Shown: in pieces, positions 57,610 to 64,000 of the stretch
How positions within the stretch are numbered: position 1 is the stretch's first letter
Layout of the letters: every line of letters starts with the position of its first letter
Source of the DNA: Paenacidovorax monticola
Lineage (GTDB): Bacteria > Pseudomonadota > Gammaproteobacteria > Burkholderiales > Burkholderiaceae_C
Direction of reading: 5' to 3'
DNA: 64,000 nt
Assembly (NCBI RefSeq): GCF_014489595.1
Contig: NZ_CP060790.1
Span: 4,615,991 to 4,679,990 of the forward strand
The notes under the pieces: generated by a model
What the model saw: only the letters and a program-made list of their open reading frames with translations
Databases searched by the model: none
Told to the model about the DNA's origin: nothing
Program-made: the position numbers and the translations under genes

Positions 57610-59582
57610 CAGTGCCACGCCTCGGTGGACTGCATGGCGCGCAATGCGCGGAACTGGGCCACCGTTTCGGGCTTGCACCAGTCCTCTTTGAAGTGGCAAC
57701 TGGGGGGTACAGCCGCCCGGATCAGCTCGCCCGTGATGCGGGCCGTACAGTTATTGAAACCAGTCCAAGCGCGCGGCAAAGCCGCGCGGGCCGCGGCTGT
57801 GCCGTCGCCCTGCGCTTGTCCTGCTGCAGCCTCGGAATCCGCCGCATGCGCGGCGTGGGTTGCAATGGCCACCTCATCCACCACAGGCGCCCAGGCAATG
57901 CGGCGGCTCACCAGCCAGCGCCCGCACATGCGCCCGCGCTGCGGCTGCAGGCCCACGATGCGGCCCACCTTCACTTCCTCGCCGTACTTGTTCACCTGGC
58001 CCGCCTCGGGCGTGCGGTGGGCTGTGCGCAGGTGCCACTGCTTGCGGGGCAGGGCGTGGCCGCCCATCGCCTCCATGAAGATGCGCCAGTCCGCCCGAAT
58101 CTCCCCATGCCGGTGGCAAGCGCTGAAAGCCCGCACCGTAGCCCGGTCCCCCTCCTGCGCAAACAGATCCAACTGGTCGGCCGACACGCGGCGCAGCTCG
58201 CGCCACACCGTCACGCTGGGCATGCCGATGGTCTGAAACTGCCGGATGCCCCAATGCGACGCCCAGGCGTCCACGCGCTGATGGCCAGCGGCTGGCTCCC
58301 TCACGTCCCACTCGTCGGTGTGGCCGAAGTCCATGGCGATCTGCTGGCCGTTCACCACGTCCTGGTGCTCAGCCAGGGCAAGGTGGCCCACGCTCTTGGC
58401 GATGTACTTCGCCACATAGCCAGCGGCGCCGCCCTTCACCATGCGCTTGATGTTCACGCGGTTCTCGGCCGCGCCGCGCTCGTCGCCGTCCTCGCTCAGC
58501 CAGTAGTGGCGCACCTTGTCTTCCACTGCCTGTGCGCTCGCTTCATCCTCTACCCATATCAACGCGTGCCAGTGCGGCGTGGCGTCGTGGTGCGGCTCCG
58601 CCACGCGCAGGCCGTACATGCGCACGCCCTTGTGCCCCAGCGCAGTGCGCAACTTGGCCCACTTGTCGCGCAGCCACCGCTGGCCGTCACGCGGTGTGGC
58701 GCCGCAATACTTCTTGTTGCGCACCGGGCGGCCACCGCTGCCCAGCTTCACCGGGTGGAACTTGCTGGGCAGCGTCAGCGTCAGGAACAGGCCCACATGC
58801 GCGCGTGCATCGGCGTATTCCTCCGCGCCCCTGATGCGCGTCATTAGCTCGCCCCGCGCACGATGGGGTTGGCCGTGCCCAGCTCGGCCAGCTCGCGCAG
58901 CGTGTACACCTGCCGGCCTCATTGCGGAACAGCTTGCGGCCCAGGGTTTCGGCATTGCGCTTCACCTGCGCCTTGCGGCGCGCCAGCCCGTCGCGGCTGA
59001 TGTAGCCGCCCAGCCGTAGGTGCACGCGCCCCATGCCAATGTTGCCGCCCTCCACCACACGCGCCACATGCACGCGCAGGCGCTTGCGCCACCACGCGGC
59101 GTCCTGCGCCCGCTTGATGGCGGGCTCGCCCGTGATGGGCTTGTCTTCCACGATGCCCGCGCACCGCACCAGCAGCCGGATGCTGTCCACACGCTCTGCC
59201 AGGCTGGCGCCCTGGCCAATCGCCAGCGCATCCAGCTCGTCGGCCTCGCCCGCCAGCTTGTTGGCCATCTCGCAGATTTCGTGGTCGTCCAGGTTCCACA
59301 TGGCTGCGGCGCCAAAGCGGTCTTCATACTGGGCAATCGCCTGCAGCATGTCCCACGCCTGCGCCCACTCGGGCGGCTCCTGCAGCCATTCCTGAATCGT
59401 CTTTTCCGCTGCCAGCAGTGGGGGGCCGTGGGCGCCAGCCGCTCGCGCACCGCCGCCTGCCAACTGGCAGGCGCGCACCGGATCACGCGCTCCAGGTGCC
59501 CGCGCGCCATGCGCAGCGTGGGCTTGTTCGCGTTCCATTCCTTCAGGCTGCCGTTGGGCAGCTTGCGCGGTATCGTGGGCAT
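57609..59582 (-). CDS. P2 gpA-like replication endonuclease, at least three frameshifts
   Basis: HUH-type rolling-circle initiator that nicks the phage origin. The C-terminal part has HWHALIW (HUH-like metal motif) in EPHHDATPHWHALIWVEDEA and the tyrosine region AGYVAKYIAKSV. The ATG at 59582 (MPTIPRKLPNGSLKEWNANK) and three segments in different frames join if single bases are restored at about 59428 (in CCCCCC, giving APPLLAAEKTIQEW), 58917 (NEAG to VYTLRELAELGT) and 58850-58856 (VRG to GELMTRIRG). Total about 658 residues. All three breaks are in or near short G/C runs. The origin in P2 lies inside gpA; I see no marker of it here. Confidence 0.85.
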
Positions 59583-59586
59583 GGCG

Positions 59587-59955
59587 CTACACCCGCGCCG
59601 CAAGGGCAGTCAGGCCGCCCAGGTGCTTCTTTGCATCGCGCACCACCATGCGCAGCTCCTCGCGCTCAGGCGGCGGCAGCTCTTGCCAGTTGCGGTCAGC
59701 CAGCGTGTACAGGTGTTCCACGTCCGCGCCAATGCCCGCAATCATCAGCAGCGCCACGCGCCACATCACCGGCAGCCTGCGCCACTCCCGCGATGCCGCG
59801 TCGCAAAAGCGCCCATTGCTCGCGCTCTGCGTCATCTCGTCGCGCAGCTTCATCAGCTGCGCCAGCACGTCCGCCGGCGGCGGCACAGGCCTGGCCGCAG
59901 GTGGTGCTGCTGGCTGCAGCAGGTCCATGTCAGGCGCAACCAGTCTCAGCTGCAT
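59587..59955 (-). CDS. Hypothetical phage protein
   Basis: A 122-residue, mostly helical protein (VLAQLMKLRDEMTQSASNGR, REWRRLPVMWRVALLMIAGI). It starts inside the end of the preceding small gene and ends five bases before the gpA-like start. No function recognised. Confidence 0.7.
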   Translation of the reverse strand: MQLRLVAPDMDLLQPAAPPAARPVPPPADVLAQLMKLRDEMTQSASNGRFCDAASREWRRLPVMWRVALLMIAGIGADVEHLYTLADRNWQELPPPEREELRMVVRDAKKHLGGLTALAARV

Positions 59956-60122
59956 GTGCGCACCTTCTTCACCGGCGCAATGCCGAAGCCGCAGCGCCCT
60001 CCGGCCAGTCGCTCTGCCAGGTCAAACGCCTGCCGCGTGGCTGCCTGCCGGTCAGCGGCCAGCAGGTGCCGGGTCATGCGCTTGCCGTTGGCCGCGCGGT
60101 AGGTCATGGCGTAAAGGCTCAT
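59946..60122 (-). CDS. Small hypothetical phage protein
   Basis: Fifty-eight residues: MSLYAMTYRAANGKRMTRHL, LAADRQAATRQAFDLAERLA, then GGRCGFGIAPVKKVRTCS. ATG at 60122 has a GAGGAC sequence just upstream on the leftward strand. Overlaps the next gene by ten bases. Short, but codon use fits and it fills the operon neatly. Confidence 0.65.
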   Translation of the reverse strand: MSLYAMTYRAANGKRMTRHLLAADRQAATRQAFDLAERLAGGRCGFGIAPVKKVRTCS

Positions 60123-60236
60123 TGCGTCCTCTCAGGTTTTTTGGGCAACAGAAGTCCCCGCCTGGCGTTGCCGCCTTGCAAAAAATCGGGGTAGGGGGTG
60201 ATGGGGGCCGCTGCTATTCAGCGGCAGAGGTGCCGT

Positions 60237-60670
60237 CTATGACGTGTTGGCGTCCCCGGCAAACAGGTCGTCCGTGATGGGCTCGATGGGCGTGATGGGC
60301 TCGTGGGCCGCCTCTGGCGAGTTGTCCAGCAGCACACGCAGCATCCCGCGCCGCACATGCTGGATAGCGGAATGCTCACGTTCGGGTTGGGCCGCGCAGG
60401 CACGCTCAGCATCTTGGTGAACTCTGTCATCGCCTCGTAGTTCGCGCCGCACTCCGCGTTCGTGCAGCTGAAAACCAGCTTGCGCATCGTCATGCTCACC
60501 TTGCTGCCGTGGCGGATCACGCACTGGGCACCGCAGTGCGGGCACTCCATGCGAGTGCCCTCGTAGCGCACCTTCTTGCCCTGGTGCAGCCTCTGCTGGC
60601 GTGCAGGCTTTGCCGCCTGCAGCGCTTCATGCTCCGCATTGGTGTGCAACATGCTTTTCCCTGTGGTCAT
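60237..60670 (-). CDS. Ogr/Delta-like zinc-finger late-gene activator, frameshifted
   Basis: P2 Ogr and P4 Delta activate phage late promoters through the RNA polymerase alpha subunit. The four-cysteine finger is CPHCGAQC ... SCTNAECGANYEAMTEFTK, followed by the family's Pro-rich RPNPNVSIP. The frame changes after that point; one base restored at about 60370 gives AIQHVRRGMLRVLLDNSPEA and an acidic tail ending at 60237. Start taken at ATG 60670, which leaves about 50 N-terminal residues beyond the usual Ogr start. An internal ATG 47 codons in (before ECPHC) is an alternative start. Confidence 0.75.
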
Positions 60671-60716
60671 CGTGCTGGCGCTTTTCAGCGGCTCTTGAGC
60701 GGCTATTTGCAGCCCC

Positions 60717-60986
60717 TCACTGCGTCGCCGTGTCAGCGCCGCGCTCGGCCAGGTAGCCTTCCAGCCCGCGCAGGTAGATGCGGCGCATGAAGCTGGCCGC
60801 GCTGCGGTCCTCGCTGGCAGCCAGCTCGCGCGCCTGCGACAGCTCCTCGGGCCACAGGCGCATGCCCGTCTGCTCCATCCTCTTCTTCGGCTCGGGCGCC
60901 ACGGGCTCAGCAAGGCGGCCCGCCGCGCGGTTGGCCGCCACCAGGGCCTTGAAGCTGTGCGGGGTGTTCTTTGCGGTCTGCATCAT
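60717..60986 (-). CDS. Small hypothetical phage protein
   Basis: Eighty-nine residues. The second half (MRLWPEELSQARELAASEDR, SAASFMRRIYLRGLEGYLAE) has the helical pattern of a ribbon-helix-helix or CopG-like DNA-binding protein, an unproven resemblance. Its start overlaps the upstream gene's stop (ATGA at 60983-60986). Confidence 0.65.
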   Translation of the reverse strand: MMQTAKNTPHSFKALVAANRAAGRLAEPVAPEPKKRMEQTGMRLWPEELSQARELAASEDRSAASFMRRIYLRGLEGYLAERGADTATQ

Positions 60987-61186
60987 GTTCTTCCTTGGGT
61001 GTTGTCAATCGCCAGCTTCGGGCCCGGCTTGATGCCCGTCATTTCGTAGACGCTGCGGTCTATCTGGGTGCTGATTAGCAGCTCAAGCACCGCGGTGGTG
61101 GTGGGCAGCCTGTACGCCTGCCGCAGCAGCTCCAGGTGGTGCTCCATTTCGGCGGAGACTTCCACCAGGATTTCTGTGGTCTGCAT
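60983..61186 (-). CDS. Small hypothetical phage protein
   Basis: Sixty-seven residues (MQTTEILVEVSAEMEHHLEL, LRQAYRLPTTTAVLELLIST), resembling a short ribbon-helix-helix regulator: a beta-strand-like start followed by two helices. ATG at 61186 preferred over 61210. Coupled to the next gene by ATGA. Confidence 0.6.
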   Translation of the reverse strand: MQTTEILVEVSAEMEHHLELLRQAYRLPTTTAVLELLISTQIDRSVYEMTGIKPGPKLAIDNTQGRT

Positions 61187-61203
61187 GAACGCATTCCATG
61201 GCG

Positions 61204-61425
61204 TCAGCAACGCGCTGCGTTGCCCACGGTGGCCGCCTGCGCCATGCCGCCCAGGCCCAGCTTCTGCAGCTCTTTCTCGGCAGCCAGCAGCGCCATGTTC
61301 TGGATCAACGTGGCCTTCTGCACGCCCAGGCGGTCCGCCAGCACGGCCAACAGAACATCGTCGGCCTTCTTGAAGCGCACGGTGTGCCGGTAAACGCGGC
61401 GCTGTTCCTTGTTGTCGTATGCCAT
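61204..61425 (-). CDS. Small hypothetical phage protein (ribbon-helix-helix-like)
   Basis: Seventy-three residues (QRRVYRHTVRFKKADDVLLA, VLADRLGVQKATLIQNMALL). The strand-helix-helix layout VRF-KKADDVLLAVLADRLG-VQKATLIQNMALL fits an Arc/CopG-type fold. ATG at 61425. The longer frame upstream overlaps the opposite-strand gene and is not adopted. Confidence 0.6.
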   Translation of the reverse strand: MAYDNKEQRRVYRHTVRFKKADDVLLAVLADRLGVQKATLIQNMALLAAEKELQKLGLGGMAQAATVGNAARC

Positions 61426-61552
61426 GGCTGCCAGTCCTTCAATAATCAAGCTATTACGATTCCGATGAGTGCTCACGTGCATGCCGAAGCACCATCGCCA
61501 CGGCAGCCTCAATGCCGTGAAACCAACCAACATCGAGAGGGGAAATCACACC

Positions 61553-61855
61553 GTGGAAACAAAGCTCATCGAGGGCGTAGAGCCGCTGCCCATCGACAAG
61601 AAAGTGCTTGCCGTTACTAGAAAAAACGCCAGTGAGTGGGACTACGGCGACCGCTGGCGCATCGCCATCCGAAACCAAGCCGGCGCCATCTACCGAACCA
61701 TCAAGATGGACTCGATGGGCATCTACGCAGGCATCGAAACTGGCCTGCACGCGCTCGGGCTGCGCAATGAAGTAACGGGCAATCGCCCTGTGGATGGCTT
61801 CGATGCCATCTTTCGCCTTCCCGATGCCCCCACCGGCAGCGACACCCAGCCCTGA
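61553..61855 (+). CDS. Hypothetical protein on the opposite strand
   Basis: About 100 residues (IEGVEPLPIDKKVLAVTRKN, ASEWDYGDRWRIAIRNQAGA, IYRTIKMDSMGIYAGIETGL). GTG at 61553 has GAGAGGGG about ten bases upstream; ATG at 61481 is an alternative. A long frame on the opposite strand covers the same triplets, but G/C is concentrated at the third positions of this strand, favouring this reading. Function unknown. Confidence 0.55.
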   Translation: METKLIEGVEPLPIDKKVLAVTRKNASEWDYGDRWRIAIRNQAGAIYRTIKMDSMGIYAGIETGLHALGLRNEVTGNRPVDGFDAIFRLPDAPTGSDTQP

Positions 61856-62019
61856 CTCCCTGGCCTTGGTGCGCGATTCAAGCGCATGTGTGAACGCGAG
61901 GGACAAACTGTCCGCACAAGCTGGCCGCTCTTGTGTGCCGGCAGGGCTTCTGTAAATCGCCGTGTCATTGCGCTGCAGCTGCTGTTGCCTCCGCTGCTGC
62001 TGGGAGATTGATGTCGCCT

Positions 62020-62373
62020 TCATGCCACCACCCCCGCCACGGGCCGAAACTCCACCGCCCCCGCAAACACCCCCAGCAGCGGCGCCAGTTCCAGCGCCTC
62101 ACGCTCCGAGAACTCCACCGGCCTGCGGTTGCCGCAAAACACAAGCTGCCCCGTGGCCGCGTCGGCAATGCTCAAAAAGGCCCACACCGGGCGGTCAACC
62201 GCCCCCACGCTCTGCGCCAGCAGGTAGCGCGGCCCGGCGTCGGTGCATGGGCCTGCGCCAGCTATCTGCCCCAGGCGGGCACCCAGCTGCGCGCGACGTT
62301 GGTCCAGCAGCCTTTTCGCGCCCTGGGTGCGGCGGTGTGCGCGCCGCAGTTCCGAATTCATTGCCATTGCCAA
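62020..62373 (-). CDS. Hypothetical phage protein, first gene of the leftward block
   Basis: A 117-residue protein (MNSELRRAHRRTQGAKRLLD, then YLLAQSVGAVDRPVWAFLSI and VEFSEREALELAPLLGVFAG). Starts at ATG 62373 or one of two in-frame ATGs just downstream. It begins about 100 bases from the divergent repressor gene, in the position of the first lytic gene. No family recognised. Confidence 0.65.
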   Translation of the reverse strand: MAMAMNSELRRAHRRTQGAKRLLDQRRAQLGARLGQIAGAGPCTDAGPRYLLAQSVGAVDRPVWAFLSIADAATGQLVFCGNRRPVEFSEREALELAPLLGVFAGAVEFRPVAGVVA

Positions 62374-62446
62374 AACCTCCTACCCGCTACGCGTGGCGGT
62401 GTGTACCATCGCGCTAGATGGCGCTATCTGTTAGTGCGTCGCATCG

Positions 62447-62466
62447 TACTACGGAAATCCGTAGTA
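62447..62466. promoter_or_regulatory. Palindromic operator between the repressor and the leftward phage operon
   Basis: TACTACGGAAATCCGTAGTA: nine-base arms around AA, ending eight bases before the repressor ATG. A second, weaker repeat (GCGCTAGATGGCGCTATC) lies at 62411-62428. The placement suggests repressor binding to control its own gene and the divergent early operon. Confidence 0.8.
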
Positions 62467-62474
62467 AATCAAGC

Positions 62475-63186
62475 ATGACTACGAAAAAAGAGAAATTAAA
62501 TCCAGAAATGGAGAGCTTGACACGGGGGATCGGCAGCCGCTTGAAGGAGGAACGAAAGCGTTTGCACCTCAAGGCTACGGATTTCGAGAGTCATGGTGGG
62601 TGGCCTGCGAGCACCATCTATGGCTGGGAGGCGGGCAAAGCCTCTCCAAAGTCAGAGTTCTACGCAGCCACTGCAAAGCTGGGGTTTGATGTGCAATACA
62701 TCATCACCGGCCGTCGCACCTCAGGTTCGCTCACGGGCCGGCTCCGCCCCTGCAGGCGATTCAGACACCGTCCGCATCCCTCTGCTAAGCGCTACCGGCA
62801 GCATGGCAAGGGCAACGACCTCATCACCGAAGACGTGCTGATGGGGAGATAGCTGTTTCGCGCCATTGGCTGGCGCTCAATGTGCCGCGATCCCGGCCCG
62901 AGGCGCTGCAGCTGGTGCATGCCTACGGCGACAGCATGCTGGCACTCTGAATTCAGGCGACTTCGCCATCGTGGATACGGACTGCCAGGTGGCTGACATT
63001 GACGGCGTTTACGTGCTGCAAGCCAATGGTCAGCTCTTCATCAAGCGTGTGACGCGCCGCATGGACGGCGCCCACGTCATCACCAGCGACAACCCGAGTG
63101 TGCGTACCGTCGATGTGCTCGACGGATCGCAACAAGTGCGTATCTGTGGTCGAGTCGTGTATGGATGGAATGGACGTCGTTTCTAG
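62475..63186 (+). CDS. CI/LexA-like S24-family repressor, multiple frameshifts
   Basis: Element repressor. The N terminus (residues 1-85) is an XRE-type helix-turn-helix domain (GSRLKEERKRLHLKATDFES, ASTIYGWEAGKASPKSEFYA). The C-terminal part is an S24 autocleavage domain: AYGDSM with the serine, GTLNSGDFAIVDTD, and the lysine in ANGQLFIKRVTRRMDG. These pieces lie in different frames; single-base repairs near 62735, 62800, 62845 and 62942 join them. In this form the gene would not give a working repressor, so the calls depend on whether the breaks are real. Divergent from the leftward phage block, with a palindromic operator directly upstream. Confidence 0.82.
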
Positions 63187-63194
63187 ATAAATAT

Positions 63195-63843
63195 ATGAGC
63201 GCTATCACAGATTGGGTTACAGCAGTTTCTGCAATGGTGTCGGCGATTGGTGTGGTATTTGCTGCACGACAATTGCAATTGTCGCGACAACAGTTTTTGG
63301 ACGATCACGCTAGATCCCGCAGGGAGGTGGCAGTGCAGCTTTTTGCCGATTGGGCGAAAAATCTTGATCGTCGAGCGACGTCCGCAAGAAAATTCGTACA
63401 AGAGCTGTCTCAAGAGGAAGTCAAATGCATTTTCAACAGTGAAGAACTGTCGATCGATTCTAAGCATGCCGGTCGATTGGCCGCGGCCTTAAGAGAATCT
63501 CCACCTGCTGAAGATGGTGGAAAAATCAGGTTGTCCGTCGAAATTTCGTCGGAAATTCGTTGGCAACTGGTGACTTATCTAAATAACTTGGAGGCAGTTC
63601 TTCAGCGTGGCACCACGAAATCGCTGATAGAAATCTGATTGAAGAGCAGTATCGGTTTCTGATTGATGATGGAAATTTATTGTGGAAAATTTTAGGAAAA
63701 CTGCGGGAGGAGCTAAAACCTACCCCTCCATCGAGAGTTTTGTTGTGGCGATGAAGAGAGAGATAAGCCGGTATCGCAAGGCCAACAGGCAGGCATTAGA
63801 TTTTGATTCTAATGACTTTGCGTGGAGATTTTTTGTAGACTGA
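63195..63843 (+). CDS. Hypothetical membrane-anchored cargo protein, two frameshifts
   Basis: Starts MSAITDWVTAVSAMVSAIGV with one N-terminal membrane segment, then a helical cytoplasmic part (QLQLSRQQFLDDHARSRREV, AVQLFADWAKNLDRRATSAR, WQLVTYLNNLEAVLQ). As read it stops at 63638, but the next frame continues protein-like as HHEIADRNLIEEQYRFLIDD and a third as KTYPSIESFVVAMKREISRY, ending at 63843 with DFAWRFFVD. The architecture recalls DUF4760-like proteins. A/T-rich, unlike the rest of the window, and placed just after the repressor: probably recently acquired cargo of unknown function. Confidence 0.6.
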
Positions 63844-63940
63844 TGTGTAATTTCGGTGTTTATCATGTCTGCCCTTGAGAGGGGTATGCGGACCAAATCA
63901 TATGGTTGCATCTTCTGAGAAATATTCTAAAAATAAAGTC

Positions 63941-64000
63941 ATGACTAAATTTTATGTATATAACATTCAGCTTCTTCCACTCTCTGATGATCACAGGGAA
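63941..64000 (+). CDS. Start of a cargo gene cut by the right edge
   Basis: Twenty codons from ATG at 63941 (MTKFYVYNIQLLPLSDDHRE) open to the edge. The FYVYN-xxLLPL opening recalls a family of phage and cargo proteins of unknown function (DUF6731-like), a weak resemblance on so few residues. A/T-rich like its neighbour. Confidence 0.45.
   Translation, partial: MTKFYVYNIQLLPLSDDHRE

Larger units (their letters stand above)
53580..64000. mobile_element. One end of an integrated P2/P4-type element (prophage or satellite) at tRNA-Ser
   Basis: Integrase next to a tRNA 3' end, a leftward block of about fifteen very short genes, a P2 gpA-like replication protein, an Ogr/Delta-like activator, and a divergent S24-type repressor with a palindromic operator. 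Base composition falls sharply beyond about 63.2 kb. No capsid, tail, portal or terminase genes are visible, but the element continues past the right edge, so whether it is a full phage or a satellite cannot be decided. The left limit is placed at the tRNA; the right attachment site is not in the window. Confidence 0.85.

Overview
The window comes from a high-GC betaproteobacterium, most likely of the family Comamonadaceae (Acidovorax, Alicycliphilus, Diaphorobacter group). This rests on the strongly G/C-biased third codon positions, the gene families present (cytoplasmic NADH nitrite reductase with a NasR/ANTAR nitrate switch, TRAP transporters, many solute-binding proteins, ETF/acyl-CoA dehydrogenase genes) and a short dispersed repeat of a kind I associate with that family. 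It is gene-dense chromosome up to about 53.5 kb, followed by one end of an integrated element that runs off the right edge.

1-14.7 kb is a nitrate-assimilation regulon, nearly all on the minus strand: nasR, nrtA-nrtB-nrtC and nirB - a periplasmic P-box protein - nirD - nasA (cut by the left edge). Both transport and reductase operons show the same control layout: a -24/-12 (sigma-54) promoter, a leader hairpin with an A1/G4 hexaloop typical of ANTAR targets, and an intrinsic terminator before the first gene. A good NtrC site precedes nrtA. A PAS chemoreceptor, a DUF937/EF-hand protein and a CBS-domain protein sit between the two operons on the plus strand.

14.8-18.9 kb holds two solute-binding proteins, tsaD and a small heat-shock protein. 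18.9-28.5 kb is a coherent catabolic locus: a LysR regulator, a divergent pair of units (full-length transketolase plus 2-hydroxyacid dehydrogenase; SDR plus TRAP transporter plus a second, split transketolase) and two copies of one operator sequence, one at each end of the lysR gene. Its substrate is not known and it is the best candidate here for an undescribed pathway.

28.5-53.5 kb is mainly housekeeping: mltB, transglutaminase-DUF58-MoxR cluster, histone-deacetylase-like protein, enoyl-CoA hydratase, MscS channel, etfBA, acyl-CoA dehydrogenase, nitronate monooxygenase, mtfA, lpxH, two cyclophilins, a TPR protein, cysS, alkA, accA, a chemoreceptor, tilS and lysC.

53.58-64 kb begins with tRNA-Ser(GCU), whose 3' end is followed by a P4-type integrase, then a leftward run of small phage genes ending upstream at a P2 gpA-like replication protein and an Ogr-like zinc-finger activator, a rightward S24-type repressor with a palindromic operator, and AT-rich cargo at the right edge.

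A general caution: at least a dozen genes, including essential ones (lysC) and conserved ones (etfA, transketolase, nrtA/B), are broken by what look like single-base losses, mostly in short G or C runs. Restoring one base rejoins the family sequence each time. I treat these as probable sequencing/assembly errors rather than pseudogenes.
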